The notes below the pieces were generated by a model. The model ran no database searches. It saw only the letters and a list, made by a program, of their open reading frames with translations, and had not been told where the DNA came from. Made by a program: the position numbers and the translations under genes. Of a DNA stretch of 64,000 nt, positions 38,923-51,225 are shown piece by piece. The stretch comes from Hyphomonadaceae bacterium (lineage in GTDB: Bacteria; Pseudomonadota; Alphaproteobacteria; Caulobacterales; Aquidulcibacteraceae). The stretch lies in NCBI GenBank assembly GCA_016791425.1, contig JAEUMQ010000007.1, forward strand, positions 496,001 through 560,000. The letters run 5' to 3'. Every line of letters starts with the position of its first letter. Position 1 is the first letter of the stretch.

Positions 38923-39863
38923 GAGGCGAAGCTCTTCTCGATCTTGTCGAGCGTGCGCATCGCCGGCAGGCATTGCGCGATCGAGGCGTTGGGCTCGCGG
39001 CCTTCCTTGATCGCGGCGAAGAACTCGCGGTCCTGCAGCTCGATGCCGTTCATCGAGACATCCACCTTCGAGACGTCGATCGGATTGTTCTTGCCGTCGA
39101 TGAGCTCGTCGTAGCGCGCGATATAGGTGCCGTTGTCGCAAATATAGCGGAAGAAGGTGCCGAGCGGGCCGTCATTGTTGAACGAGAGCGAGAGCGTGCA
39201 GATCGCCCCGCCGGCCGTCTTCATCTGGATCGACATGTCCATCGCGATCTTGAGCTCGGGATGGTGCGGGCCCTCGATCCCGCGCGCGACGGTGACCGGC
39301 TCGCCCGCCTGATAGGCGAAAAGATCGACCGTGTGGCAGGCGTGGTGCCAGAGGAGATGGTCGGTCCAGCTGCGCGGCTTGCCCTGCGCGTTGATGTTCT
39401 GCCTGCGGAAGAAATAGGTCTGCACGTCCATCTGCAGCACCTTGAGCTCGCCGGCCTTGATCCGCTTGTGGATCCATTGGTGCGAGGGATTGAAGCGCCG
39501 CGTGTGCCCGGCCATGGCGATGAGCCCGGTCTCGCGCTGGACTTTGTCGATCGCCTCGGAATCCTTGAGATTGTCCGCCATCGGAATTTCGACCTGCACA
39601 TGCTTGCCGGCCTTGAGGCATTGGATGGCCTGCGGCGCATGCATCTGCGTCGGCGTCGCGAGGATCGCAGCCTCCACGCCCGGCTGCGCCAGGCTCTCGG
39701 CGAGATCGCCGGTCCAGTGCGGAATCCCGTGCTCCAGAGCGACGGCCTTCGTCGCTTCCTGATTGCCGCCGGTCAGCGAGGCGATCTCGATGCCGGGGAT
39801 GTTCTTGATTGCCTTGATGTGCTGGACGCCGAACGCGCCCTGGCCGGCCACAACGACTTTCAT
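38919..39863 (-). CDS. ligC: 4-carboxy-2-hydroxymuconate-6-semialdehyde dehydrogenase LigC
   Basis: 314 residues, Gfo/Idh/MocA fold: MKVVVAGQGAFGVQHIKAIK (Rossmann GxGxxG), ILATPTQMHAPQAIQCLKAG, GHTRRFNPSHQWIHK and HLLWHHACHTVDLFAYQAGE. In Sphingobium, LigC oxidises the ring-fission product (as hemiacetal) to 2-pyrone-4,6-dicarboxylate with NADP. The assignment rests on family plus the neighbouring ligB/ligA. GAGGGA seven bases before the ATG; ligB ends 11 bases upstream. Confidence 0.92.
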   Translation of the reverse strand: MKVVVAGQGAFGVQHIKAIKNIPGIEIASLTGGNQEATKAVALEHGIPHWTGDLAESLAQPGVEAAILATPTQMHAPQAIQCLKAGKHVQVEIPMADNLKDSEAIDKVQRETGLIAMAGHTRRFNPSHQWIHKRIKAGELKVLQMDVQTYFFRRQNINAQGKPRSWTDHLLWHHACHTVDLFAYQAGEPVTVARGIEGPHHPELKIAMDMSIQMKTAGGAICTLSLSFNNDGPLGTFFRYICDNGTYIARYDELIDGKNNPIDVSKVDVSMNGIELQDREFFAAIKEGREPNASIAQCLPAMRTLDKIEKSFAS

Positions 39864-39874
39864 GGAGCGTTCCC

Positions 39875-41114
<1,240 letters not shown>

Positions 41115-41125
41115 GGGTCGCCTCG

Positions 41126-41995
41126 CTAGGCCCAATAGAGTTTGGCGGGATTATCGACGAGGAGCTTTTGCCGGAGCGCCTCGGTGATTGCGATCTTGGG
41201 GATGAAATCGACGAGCGCGCCGTCGTCCGGCGCATGTGTGGTCATGTTCGGGTGCGGCCAGTCGGTGCCCCAGAGCACGCGATCCGGGAAACGCTCTACG
41301 ATCGCCTTGGCGTACGGGATGACGTCGTCATAGGGCGGGCCCGATTTCGAGAGCCGCTCCGGGCACGACACCTTCGAGATGACGCGCGGATTGCGCTCCA
41401 TCCAATCGACGAAACGCAGGAATTGCGTATGCTCCGTGCCGAGCGTCACGTCCGGCCGGCCCATATGGTCCACGACGATCTGCGTCGGCAGCGAGGCGAA
41501 GAAGGGCTCGAGCTCGGGAAGGTCCGGCGCCTCGAAATAGACGACGATGTGCCAGCCCATCGGCGCGATCTTCTCCGCGATGCGCTGCAGCGTCTCCTTC
41601 GGCGTGAAATCCACCAGCCGCTTGAGGAAGTTGAAGCGCACGCCCTTCACGCCGGCTTCGTTCATCTCGCGCAAGGCGCCGTCCGTCACGTCCTCGCGCA
41701 CGGTCACGATGCCTTTGGCGCGGTTGTCCGAAGCTCGCAGCGCGTCGATCAGCGCGGCATTGTCGGCTCCGTGGCATGTCGCCTGCACGATCACGTTGCG
41801 CGTGAAGCCGAGATAATCCCTGAGCGCGAAGAGCTTCTCCTTCGGCGCGTCGCACGGCGTGTACTTCCGCTCCGGCGCGTAGGGGAACTTCGCCGCCGGC
41901 CCGAACACGTGGCAATGCGCGTCTACAGCGCCCGGCGGCGGCTTGTAGGCCGGCTTCGACGGGTTCGGATGAAAGGGGATCCAGTTCGCGTCCAT
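41126..41995 (-). CDS. ligI: 2-pyrone-4,6-dicarboxylate hydrolase LigI
   Basis: 289 residues, amidohydrolase superfamily (COG3618): GAVDAHCHVFGPAAKFPYAP, GVRFNFLKRLVDFTP, PTQIVVDHMGRPD, and VLWGTDWPHPNM with the catalytic Asp. LigI hydrolyses the lactone to 4-oxalomesaconate without a metal. The ATG overlaps the ligJ stop (TGATG). Confidence 0.93.
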   Translation of the reverse strand: MDANWIPFHPNPSKPAYKPPPGAVDAHCHVFGPAAKFPYAPERKYTPCDAPKEKLFALRDYLGFTRNVIVQATCHGADNAALIDALRASDNRAKGIVTVREDVTDGALREMNEAGVKGVRFNFLKRLVDFTPKETLQRIAEKIAPMGWHIVVYFEAPDLPELEPFFASLPTQIVVDHMGRPDVTLGTEHTQFLRFVDWMERNPRVISKVSCPERLSKSGPPYDDVIPYAKAIVERFPDRVLWGTDWPHPNMTTHAPDDGALVDFIPKIAITEALRQKLLVDNPAKLYWA

Positions 41996-43014
41996 CAACG
42001 GCCCGTCAATTTCGCGTCGAGACGCGGGAAGACGCGGCGCGCATTGCCTTCGAAGATCTTCTGCTTGTCCGCCGCCGACAGCGAGGAGGCGTCGATATAG
42101 CGCTTCGTGTCGTCGTAATATTGCCCAGTCTCCGGATCGATGCCGCGCACCGCGCCGACCATCTCCGACCCGAAGAGAATGTTATCGACCGGGATCACCT
42201 TGAGCAGCAGATCAATGCCCGGCTGATGATAGACGCAGGTGTCGAAGAAGACGTTCTTCAGCACATGCTCCGGCAGCGGCGGCCGCTTCATGTCCTGCGC
42301 CAGGCCCCGGTAGCGCCCCCAATGATAGGGGACCGCGCCCCCGCCATGCGGAATGATCATCCTGAGAGTGGGAAAGTCCTTGAAGAGGTCTCCCTGGATG
42401 AATTGCATGAAAGCGGTGGTGTCGGCGTTGATGTAGTGCGCGCCGGTGGCGTGGAAGCAGGCATTGCAGGAGCTGCTCACGTGCACCATCGCCGGTACGT
42501 CGAGCTCAACCATCTTTTCGTAGATCGGATACCAGGCGCGGTCGGTCAGCGGCGGCGAGGTCCAATGCCCGCCGGATGGGTCGGGATTGAGGTTGCAGCC
42601 GATGAAGCCGAGCTCCTTCACGCAGCGCTCCAGTTCGCGCACTGAATCCGCCGGCGGCGAGGCCGGCGATTGCGGCAGCTGGCACACGCCCACGAAGTTC
42701 GACGGATAGAGCGCGACGACCCGCTGGATGAGGTCGTTGCACACCTCCGTCCAGCGCCGCGACACGTTCGCGTCGCCGATATGGTGCGCCATCGCGGATG
42801 CGCGCGGCGAGAAGATCGTGAGATCGGCGCCGCGTTCGCGTTGCAGCTTCAGCTGCGCGCCTTCAAGGCTCTCGCGAATCTCGTCGTCGCTGATCGTCGG
42901 CAGCGGGATCGCGTTGATCGCGTTCGCATCCTTGAGGTGGTTGAGCTGCGCCTCGCGGTAATCCTGCAGCGGCTTGGGCGCTGTGGTGTAATGGCCGTGG
43001 CAATCGATGATCAT
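41995..43014 (-). CDS. ligJ: 4-oxalomesaconate hydratase LigJ
   Basis: 339 residues, amidohydrolase fold with zinc ligands in MIIDCHGHYTTAP, then VHVSSSCNACFHATGAHY, RMIIPHGGGAVPYHWGRYRG and ILFGSEMVGAVRGID. LigJ adds water to 4-oxalomesaconate (enol form after LigU) to give 4-carboxy-4-hydroxy-2-oxoadipate. Its ATG overlaps the stop of the DUF1932 gene by four bases (ATGA), and its stop overlaps the ligI start. Confidence 0.94.
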   Translation of the reverse strand: MIIDCHGHYTTAPKPLQDYREAQLNHLKDANAINAIPLPTISDDEIRESLEGAQLKLQRERGADLTIFSPRASAMAHHIGDANVSRRWTEVCNDLIQRVVALYPSNFVGVCQLPQSPASPPADSVRELERCVKELGFIGCNLNPDPSGGHWTSPPLTDRAWYPIYEKMVELDVPAMVHVSSSCNACFHATGAHYINADTTAFMQFIQGDLFKDFPTLRMIIPHGGGAVPYHWGRYRGLAQDMKRPPLPEHVLKNVFFDTCVYHQPGIDLLLKVIPVDNILFGSEMVGAVRGIDPETGQYYDDTKRYIDASSLSAADKQKIFEGNARRVFPRLDAKLTGR

Positions 43015-43892
43015 GCGGAGAGTTTCCCTATCGGCGCTTCCTTGAGCGTCTTGAGGATGGCGTCGAGCATGCGCTCGAGCTCGCCCTCCGCAAGCGCGTC
43101 CTTCTGCGTTGCCGCCCAGTCCTGCCGCGCCGCGATCGCTTCGCTCATCAGCGGCGCGATATCTGCCTCCGCGACGGTCCGCGCGGCCTCGCGCATCTCT
43201 TCCGCGCGCCGCTTTCCGTGCTGCAGCGAGCGCGAGATCATGTATTGCGCCAGCTTGTGCCAATTGTCCGAAGGCAGAAGATCCCCGAGCGAGGCGAGCA
43301 CGGCGTCCTCGACGCCGTTGGCCCGCGCGGTCAGCATGCTTTCCGCCAGCAGCGCTTCCACACCCTTGATCATCACGCTGCGGCACATCTTGGTCGCCGA
43401 CGCCTTGCCGATCTCCTCGGAGAACACCGTCGCGGAAAAGCCCAGCCCGCCGAAGCGATCCAGGAAGGCCTGCGCGTGCGGGCCCCCGAGCAGCATCGGC
43501 GAGGCGATGCGCTTGGTCGGGTAGGAGGTCATCACCGCCGCTTCGACATAGCGCCCGCCGGCCGCCTCGATCACGGCCCCGGCCGCGCGCTTGGCGCCGG
43601 GCGAGGCGGAGTTAAGATCAATGTACGTTGCGCCTCGCACTCCAGGCGTCGTCGCGCGCGCCGCGTCGAGCGTCTCGGCGGCGGTCACCGCGCAGATCAC
43701 GAGATCGGCGCCCCGCGCCGCATCCGCCGCGTTAGCGGCCGCCCGCACGCGATGCCCGGTGAGCGCCCGAGACGGGATCGAATCCTTGGCCGCGAACAGA
43801 AGATCGAACACAGAGATCTCCGCCTCCGCCGGCAGGTCCTCCGCGATGATCTGCCCGACTTCCCCGAACCCGATGAGCGCGACCTTGGTCAT
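43011..43892 (-). CDS. NAD(P)-binding oxidoreductase, DUF1932 type, in the lig operon (293 aa)
   Basis: The N-terminal Rossmann domain of the 6-phosphogluconate-dehydrogenase-like superfamily (VALIGFGEVGQIIAEDL, LVICAVTAAETLDAARA, TYIDLNSASPGAKRAAG) is joined to a helical DUF1932 domain (GKASATKMCRSVMIKGVEAL, SDNWHKLAQYMISRSLQHGK). Such genes are seen in meta-cleavage clusters, but no step of the known route lacks an enzyme here. It is coupled by four-base overlaps to ligU upstream and ligJ downstream. Its substrate is unknown. Confidence 0.85.
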   Translation of the reverse strand: MTKVALIGFGEVGQIIAEDLPAEAEISVFDLLFAAKDSIPSRALTGHRVRAAANAADAARGADLVICAVTAAETLDAARATTPGVRGATYIDLNSASPGAKRAAGAVIEAAGGRYVEAAVMTSYPTKRIASPMLLGGPHAQAFLDRFGGLGFSATVFSEEIGKASATKMCRSVMIKGVEALLAESMLTARANGVEDAVLASLGDLLPSDNWHKLAQYMISRSLQHGKRRAEEMREAARTVAEADIAPLMSEAIAARQDWAATQKDALAEGELERMLDAILKTLKEAPIGKLSA

Positions 43893-44980
43893 TTGCCCGC
43901 CCATACGCGCCGCGGGACGTAGACTTCGCCCTTCATCAGCTTGCGCGCCGTGCGCAGGAGCGCCGAGCGCACCACCTTGGGCGCGCCGTTCTCGCGCGCC
44001 ACTTCCAGCGTCACGGTGAAGAAGCCTGTCGGATGCTCCACATCGAGGTTGAGCTCGCCGCTGGGATCTGTGATCCCGGCGATCTCGGCCGCCACCGAGC
44101 CGGGGACCACGCACGCCGTCGCTGCGCTCACCGCACCGAGCACGCCCACCGCTTCATGTACGCGATGCGGGATGAACATCCGCGTCGAGATTGCGCCGCC
44201 GCCTTGCGCCTTCGCCGTCAGGCACATCTTCGGCACGGTCTTCTTCGCCACGTCGCCCAGATTCATGAGCGGGCCGACCGCGAGCCGCACCTTCTCGACC
44301 TTGGCTTTCAGATCAACATCGGCCTCAAGCTCGGCCGGGCTCTCATAGCCCGTCTTTCCGAAGTCGCTCGCGCGCATCATCACGACCGGCATGCCGTTGT
44401 CGATCGCGGTGAGCTCGACGCCCTCCACCACGTCGCGCGCATTTCCCGTTGGCAGCAAGGCGCCGCAGCTTGATCCCGCCACGTCGAGGAACTCGATCGG
44501 GATCGGCGCGGCGGTCCCCGGCACGCCGTCGATGCGTGCATCGCCGGCGAACTCGATCTCGCCGCCTGGCGTGAGGATGCGCGCCGTGGCGAGGCTCGAT
44601 GTGTTCACCATGTGGATGCGCACGGCGGTCGTTTCGCGGCCGGCTTCCACCCAGCCTTGCTCGATCGCGAACGGCCCGATCCCGGCGAGGATGTTGCCGC
44701 AATTCTGGTTCGGATCGACGAGCGCCTTGTCGGGAAACACCTGCAGGAAGAGATAGTCCACGTCGGCGTCCGCCCGCGCGGACGGAGTCACGATCGCGAC
44801 TTTGCTTGTCAGCGGATGCGCGCCGCCCATGCCGTCGATCTGCCGCGCATCCGGGCTGCCCATGGCGGCGAGCAGCACCTTGTCGCGGGTCTCGATATCG
44901 GCCGGCAGATCCTCCCCGCGGAAATAGAGTCCCTTGGAGGTGCCGCCGCGATAGATCGTGCAGGGGATCGCGGTCTGCAT
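43889..44980 (-). CDS. ligU: 4-oxalomesaconate tautomerase LigU (PrpF/GalD family)
   Basis: 363 residues, PrpF-type isomerase with two DAP-epimerase-like halves: IPCTIYRGGTSKGLYFRGED, QIDGMGGAHPLTSKVAIV, VDPNQNCGNILAGIGPFAIE, and KAQGGGAISTRMFIPHRVHE. LigU isomerises 4-oxalomesaconate to the form hydrated by LigJ. It lies between ligK (four bases upstream) and the DUF1932 gene (four-base overlap). Confidence 0.9.
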   Translation of the reverse strand: MQTAIPCTIYRGGTSKGLYFRGEDLPADIETRDKVLLAAMGSPDARQIDGMGGAHPLTSKVAIVTPSARADADVDYLFLQVFPDKALVDPNQNCGNILAGIGPFAIEQGWVEAGRETTAVRIHMVNTSSLATARILTPGGEIEFAGDARIDGVPGTAAPIPIEFLDVAGSSCGALLPTGNARDVVEGVELTAIDNGMPVVMMRASDFGKTGYESPAELEADVDLKAKVEKVRLAVGPLMNLGDVAKKTVPKMCLTAKAQGGGAISTRMFIPHRVHEAVGVLGAVSAATACVVPGSVAAEIAGITDPSGELNLDVEHPTGFFTVTLEVARENGAPKVVRSALLRTARKLMKGEVYVPRRVWAGK

Positions 44981-44984
44981 GTTG

Positions 44985-45671
44985 TCAGTCGCCGGAATAA
45001 TCGACGTACTTGATGCCTTTTTCCTTCAGCCGCTCGCGCATCTTGTAGAGGTCGAGTCCGAGCTCTCCCTTGTTGAGCCGCTCGCGCTTCTCCGCCTCGT
45101 TGTCCTCCCGCGCCTTGCTGGCCGCGAGTACGGTCTGCGCTTCCTTGCGCGCCACCACCACCACGCCGTCATCATCCGCGACGATCACGTCGCCAGGATG
45201 AACGAGCGCGCCCGCGCAGACGATCGGCGTGTTCACGTTGCAGAGCGTTTCCTTCACGGTGCCCTGCGCCGAGATGAACTTCGACCACACCGGGAATTTC
45301 ATCTCCCGCAGGTCCGCGACGTCGCGCACGCCGGCGGCGATCACCAGCGCGCGGACCTTGAGCGCCATCATCGAACCAGCAAGGAGGTCGCCGAAATAGC
45401 CCATGTCGCAATCGGACGTCGGCGCGACGACGAGGATATCGCCTGGTTTGCACTGCTCGATCGCGACATGGATCATCCAATTGTCGCCCGGCGCCACCTC
45501 TGCGGTGACCGCCGAGCCTGACACGCGCACGCCTTGCAGGACTGGCCGCATATAGGGCGCCATGAGCCCTTTGCGGCCTTGCGCCTCGTGAATCGTGGCG
45601 ACCCCGTACTTCGCGAAGCTATCGACGAGATCGGCGGCGAGCCGGGGCGTGTTGCGGACGACGATGCTCAC
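44985..45671 (-). CDS. ligK: 4-carboxy-4-hydroxy-2-oxoadipate / HMG aldolase LigK
   Basis: 228 residues, RraA-like class II aldolase: [37 protein letters not shown], and [12 protein letters not shown] carrying R116 and D117, the catalytic Arg and the metal-binding Asp. It splits the last intermediate to pyruvate and oxaloacetate. First gene of the lig operon. The start is GTG with GAGGAG six bases upstream. A TTGTACAA palindrome lies 31 bases before it. Confidence 0.93.
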   Translation of the reverse strand: MSIVVRNTPRLAADLVDSFAKYGVATIHEAQGRKGLMAPYMRPVLQGVRVSGSAVTAEVAPGDNWMIHVAIEQCKPGDILVVAPTSDCDMGYFGDLLAGSMMALKVRALVIAAGVRDVADLREMKFPVWSKFISAQGTVKETLCNVNTPIVCAGALVHPGDVIVADDDGVVVVARKEAQTVLAASKAREDNEAEKRERLNKGELGLDLYKMRERLKEKGIKYVDYSGD

Positions 45672-45701
45672 GGGCGCTCCTCGCTTGTATGTATCGCTGA
45701 C

Positions 45702-45709
45702 TTGTACAA
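45702..45709. promoter_or_regulatory. TTGTACAA palindrome upstream of ligK
   Basis: In the 42 bases between gntR and ligK, TTGTACAA is a perfect palindrome, and a TTGTAT half site follows at 45685-45690. FCD-type GntR regulators often bind TTGTA-TACAA-like sites, so this may be an operator of the gene next door. Confidence 0.4.
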
Positions 45710-45713
45710 CCGC

Positions 45714-46448
45714 TCACCCATGGCGCAATCCCGCTTTGCGTTCACTTCGCGGCGGCGGCGCGAGGTCCGCGCCGTCGATGCGTCGCTTGAGATTGGTGGC
45801 GTCCTTCACCGGCTGTACGTGTTCCCGCATCAGCGCCTCCACCCGCGCGCCCGAACGGCTTTCCAGCGCCGCCACGATCGCGTGATGCTGCTGGTGCGCG
45901 TAGCTGAGCACCATGTGCACCCGGGCCGGGTCGTGCCCTTCGAACGCGATGGCGCGCGGATCGACGAACGGCCGCGCGTTGACGCGCTGAATGGCTTCCT
46001 GGATCACCAGGCTGTCGGCCGCCGCCACGATGAGGTCGTGGAAGGCGCCGTTGAGGCCGGCGAACTCGGCCTCCTCTTCCTCGCCATGCGCATGCCGCTC
46101 AAGGATCGCGTCTCCGGTCGCAAGCGCCTGCCGGAGGCTGCCGAGGAGGCCGGGAGAAGGGCCCCGCTCCGCGAGGCGCCGGGCGGCCATTCCCTCGAGT
46201 GCGCCGCGCAGGTCGATGGCGTCGAGGATGTCGTCCGAGGAGAAGCCGCGCACGACGAACCCGCGCGCGCCGGCCTCGGCCAGGAGGCCCTCCTGGGCGA
46301 GCAGCGGCAGCGCCTGGCGCACCGGCGTGCGGGAAACGCCCAACCGCTCCGCCAGCGCCGCTTCGGCCAGCCGTTCGCCGGACCCGAGCGCCCCATTGAG
46401 GATGAGCTCGCGGATTTGCGTGACGACCCAGGCGTGCTGCTTGGCCAC
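45714..46448 (-). CDS. GntR-family (FCD/FadR subgroup) regulator of the lig locus
   Basis: 244 residues. N-terminal winged helix (ELILNGALGSGERLAEAALA, ERLGVSRTPVRQALPLLAQE), then an all-helical FCD ligand domain from about residue 75 with the metal-binding-type HDLIVAAADS and HQQHHAIVAALE. The FCD class includes VanR, which controls vanillate demethylase. The gene is next to ligK and ligM, so a vanillate- or protocatechuate-type effector is likely (inference). GTG start with AAAGGGG six bases upstream. It may be co-transcribed with ligK. Confidence 0.88.
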   Translation of the reverse strand: MAKQHAWVVTQIRELILNGALGSGERLAEAALAERLGVSRTPVRQALPLLAQEGLLAEAGARGFVVRGFSSDDILDAIDLRGALEGMAARRLAERGPSPGLLGSLRQALATGDAILERHAHGEEEEAEFAGLNGAFHDLIVAAADSLVIQEAIQRVNARPFVDPRAIAFEGHDPARVHMVLSYAHQQHHAIVAALESRSGARVEALMREHVQPVKDATNLKRRIDGADLAPPPRSERKAGLRHG

Positions 46449-46491
46449 GTTGGCCCCTTTGGCGATCCTATCGGAGCCGGCGAATGGATTG

Positions 46492-46501
46492 CGGGATCCC
46501 G
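46492..46501. promoter_or_regulatory. Operator-like palindrome 1 upstream of gntR
   Basis: CGGGATCCCG, a perfect 10-bp palindrome centred on GGATCC, 44 bases upstream of the gntR start. Known VanR operators have the form ATTGGATCCAAT, also centred on GGATCC. Confidence 0.5.
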
Positions 46502-46543
46502 AAACTCAACCTATCGCCGCCACTACTACCTTGGCCAGACCTC

Positions 46544-46561
46544 TTGGGATCCCAATTGGGA
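46544..46561. promoter_or_regulatory. Operator-like palindrome 2 upstream of gntR
   Basis: TTGGGATCCCAA (46544-46555) is a perfect palindrome that overlaps another, TCCCAATTGGGA (46550-46561). Its centre is 53 bases from that of the palindrome at 46492-46501, close to five helical turns. A promoter could fit between the two sites, as in VanR-controlled promoters. Confidence 0.5.
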
Positions 46562-46562
46562 G

Positions 46563-46613
46563 AAAACGCTGGCCCACGATCCCATCGCTAAGAGATCGTG
46601 GGCCAACTTTTTT
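46563..46613 (-). terminator. Terminator after ligM (possibly bidirectional)
   Basis: A perfect 11-bp stem (GGCCCACGATC with GATCGTGGGCC, arms 46571-46581 and 46594-46604) around a 12-base loop, 29 bases beyond the ligM stop. On the minus strand the stem is followed by AGCGTTTT; on the plus strand by AACTTTTTT. It separates ligM transcription from gntR-lig. Confidence 0.75.
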
Positions 46614-46632
46614 CATCACGCGCGCCTTTTTG

Positions 46633-48075
<1,443 letters not shown>

Positions 48076-48274
48076 TCAGGCAAGCTTGTGGTTGAAGCGG
48101 CCGGCATCAAGGCGCGGGCGCGTCCGCTTGGCAAGGAGTCCGCGCCGACCCACTCCCGGCGCGAAACCGCATGTCCCAACGCGCCGCGCAGACGCGGCGC
48201 CCGACTTCGCGATTGCGTGATTGGGCCGCCGCGGCCGCCTTTTTCCCAACCCGCGGCGGCGCTACATACCGCTC

Positions 48275-49681
<1,407 letters not shown>

Positions 49682-49718
49682 TCAGAGAGTGTGCAGCGGC
49701 GCAAACGAGGGAACCGTC

Positions 49719-50831
49719 ATGGACAAGAACAAGAAATGGTGGGCGCGCATCGGCCTGGTCATCGTCGTCGGCGCCGCGATCTTCATCGCGGCCCAGCCGC
49801 TGCGCGGCATGTTCGGCGGCGGCTCCAACGCGGTCACGAGTTCGCCGGCGTCCCAGCAGGAAGGCCGCAGCGATATCCTTCAGATCGAGAGCGCCACCAT
49901 CGGCCTCTTTGAGCGCGCCGCTCCGTCGGTCGTGCAGGTCGTGAGCGCCCAGGGCCCTTCCTTCCGTGGCGGCATGCTGACGGAGGGCGCGGAATCCGGT
50001 TCCGGCTTCATCTGGGACGGCGAAGGCCATGTCGTCACCAACGAGCACGTCGTGCGCAACTCGGACAATGTCGTGGTGCGCCTGTCGAGCGGAGCCATCG
50101 TGGAGGCCGACGTCGTCGGCCGTGCGCCCTCCCAGGACGTCGCAGTCCTGAAGCTGAAGCGCGCCGATAATCTCCCCGGCCCGCTCGCGCGCGGCCAATC
50201 CGGCGTGCTCAAGGTCGGCCAGTCCGTGTTCGCCATCGGCGCGCCGTTCGGGTTGGAGCAGTCGCTGACGACCGGCATCATCAGCGCTCTGCAGCGCCGC
50301 CTGCCGACCAGCGCCGGACGCGAGATCGCCGACGTGATCCAGACCGACGCCGCGATCAATCCCGGCAATTCCGGCGGTCCGCTGCTCGATTCCTCCGGCC
50401 GAGTCATTGGCGTCAACACGGCGATCTTTTCACCGTCCGGCGCCTATGCCGGCGTCGGCTTCGCGATCCCGATGGATAAGGTCTCGCGCGTCGTGCAGCA
50501 GCTTATCCAGACTGGCCGGGTGCCAATCCCCGGCATCGGAATTGTCGCCGCGAACGAGGCTGCGGCCGCACGCCTCGGCGTGACCGGCCTCATCGTTCTG
50601 GAGGCGCTGCCGTCCGGCCCGGCGGCGCGCTCGGGGCTCCGCGGCGTCGATCAGTACGGGCGGGTTGGCGACATCATCGTCCGCGCCAACGGCGAGGACG
50701 TCGCGCGCCTGGCCGACCTGACCGACGAGCTGGAGCGCGTGGGCGTCGGCCGCGACGTCGCGCTCACGGTCCGCCGCGGGACCGGGACCGTGTCGATCCG
50801 GGTGCCCGTCGTTGACATCGGCGAGCGGTGA
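49719..50831 (+). CDS. Membrane-anchored trypsin-like protease with PDZ (DegS/DegP type, 370 aa)
   Basis: One N-terminal TM helix (IGLVIVVGAAIFIAAQPL). Catalytic triad: His in HVVTNEHVV, Asp in SQDVAVLKLKR, Ser in NPGNSGGPLLD. A single C-terminal PDZ (ASSIGN by GLIVLEALPSGPAARSGL and GDIIVRANGEDVARLADL) gives a DegS-like rather than DegP-like layout. A periplasmic quality-control or stress-sensing role is likely. GAGGGA seven bases before the ATG. It follows the M20 gene by 37 bases. Confidence 0.92.
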   Translation: MDKNKKWWARIGLVIVVGAAIFIAAQPLRGMFGGGSNAVTSSPASQQEGRSDILQIESATIGLFERAAPSVVQVVSAQGPSFRGGMLTEGAESGSGFIWDGEGHVVTNEHVVRNSDNVVVRLSSGAIVEADVVGRAPSQDVAVLKLKRADNLPGPLARGQSGVLKVGQSVFAIGAPFGLEQSLTTGIISALQRRLPTSAGREIADVIQTDAAINPGNSGGPLLDSSGRVIGVNTAIFSPSGAYAGVGFAIPMDKVSRVVQQLIQTGRVPIPGIGIVAANEAAAARLGVTGLIVLEALPSGPAARSGLRGVDQYGRVGDIIVRANGEDVARLADLTDELERVGVGRDVALTVRRGTGTVSIRVPVVDIGER

Positions 50832-50881
50832 AGCGTGACCGAGGGCACGGCGGCCCCGAAAGACGCGGCGTAGCTTGCATC

Positions 50882-50900
50882 CATCGGCGGTCGCCGCCGC
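50882..50900 (+). repeat. 19-bp direct repeat, copy 1 (upstream of small gene 1)
   Basis: CATCGGCGGTCGCCGCCGC lies 32 bases before the first small membrane-peptide gene and is repeated exactly at 51180-51198 before the second copy. It shows that leader and gene were duplicated together. The internal GGCGG/CCGCC arms could fold. Confidence 0.75.
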
Positions 50901-50932
50901 ATCTAGAGATCGACAGTTTCGGAGCCGCCGCC

Positions 50933-51046
50933 ATGACCCGCCTCGCCAACCTCGTCAGCCAAGCCCAAGCCCTGGCGGTGTTCGCGCTGTGCATCGGCAC
51001 GGGCTTGGCGCTGCCGCTCTCGCTGATCGGGCTGCAAGCGCTCTGA
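50933..51046 (+). CDS. Small membrane peptide, tandem copy 1 (37 aa)
   Basis: MTRLANLVSQAQALAVFALC begins the 37-residue product, which continues IGTGLALPLSLIGLQAL. A basic N-terminus is followed by one long hydrophobic helix. GGAG lies eight bases before the ATG. A paralogue of identical length, 25 of 37 residues identical, starts 293 bases downstream behind the same leader sequence, which strongly supports both as real genes. A terminator follows at 51068. Function unknown. Confidence 0.75.
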   Translation: MTRLANLVSQAQALAVFALCIGTGLALPLSLIGLQAL

Positions 51047-51067
51047 TCCGAGAACGAGCTGAAACGA

Positions 51068-51101
51068 AGAGGCGGCGCGCCCTGCGCCGCCTCTTTCTTT
51101 T
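51068..51101 (+). terminator. Rho-independent terminator after small gene 1
   Basis: AGAGGCGGCGC pairs with GCGCCGCCTCT around a five-base loop, followed by TTCTTTT. It lies 21 bases after the stop of the first small gene, so the two copies are probably separate transcripts. Confidence 0.85.
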
Positions 51102-51179
51102 GCCGCGCCTGGAAACCAGCCTGCCGAGGGGTGTGACCTAGGCCACGGCGGCCGGCGCGGGATGCCTCTATCTCTCACT

Positions 51180-51198
51180 CATCGGCGGTCGCCGCCGC
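51180..51198 (+). repeat. 19-bp direct repeat, copy 2 (upstream of small gene 2)
   Basis: Exact second copy of the sequence at 50882-50900, located 27 bases before the second small gene. The spacing to the ATG is similar in both copies. Confidence 0.75.
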
Positions 51199-51225
51199 CC
51201 GACTTCCAATTGGAGCGCACCCGCC

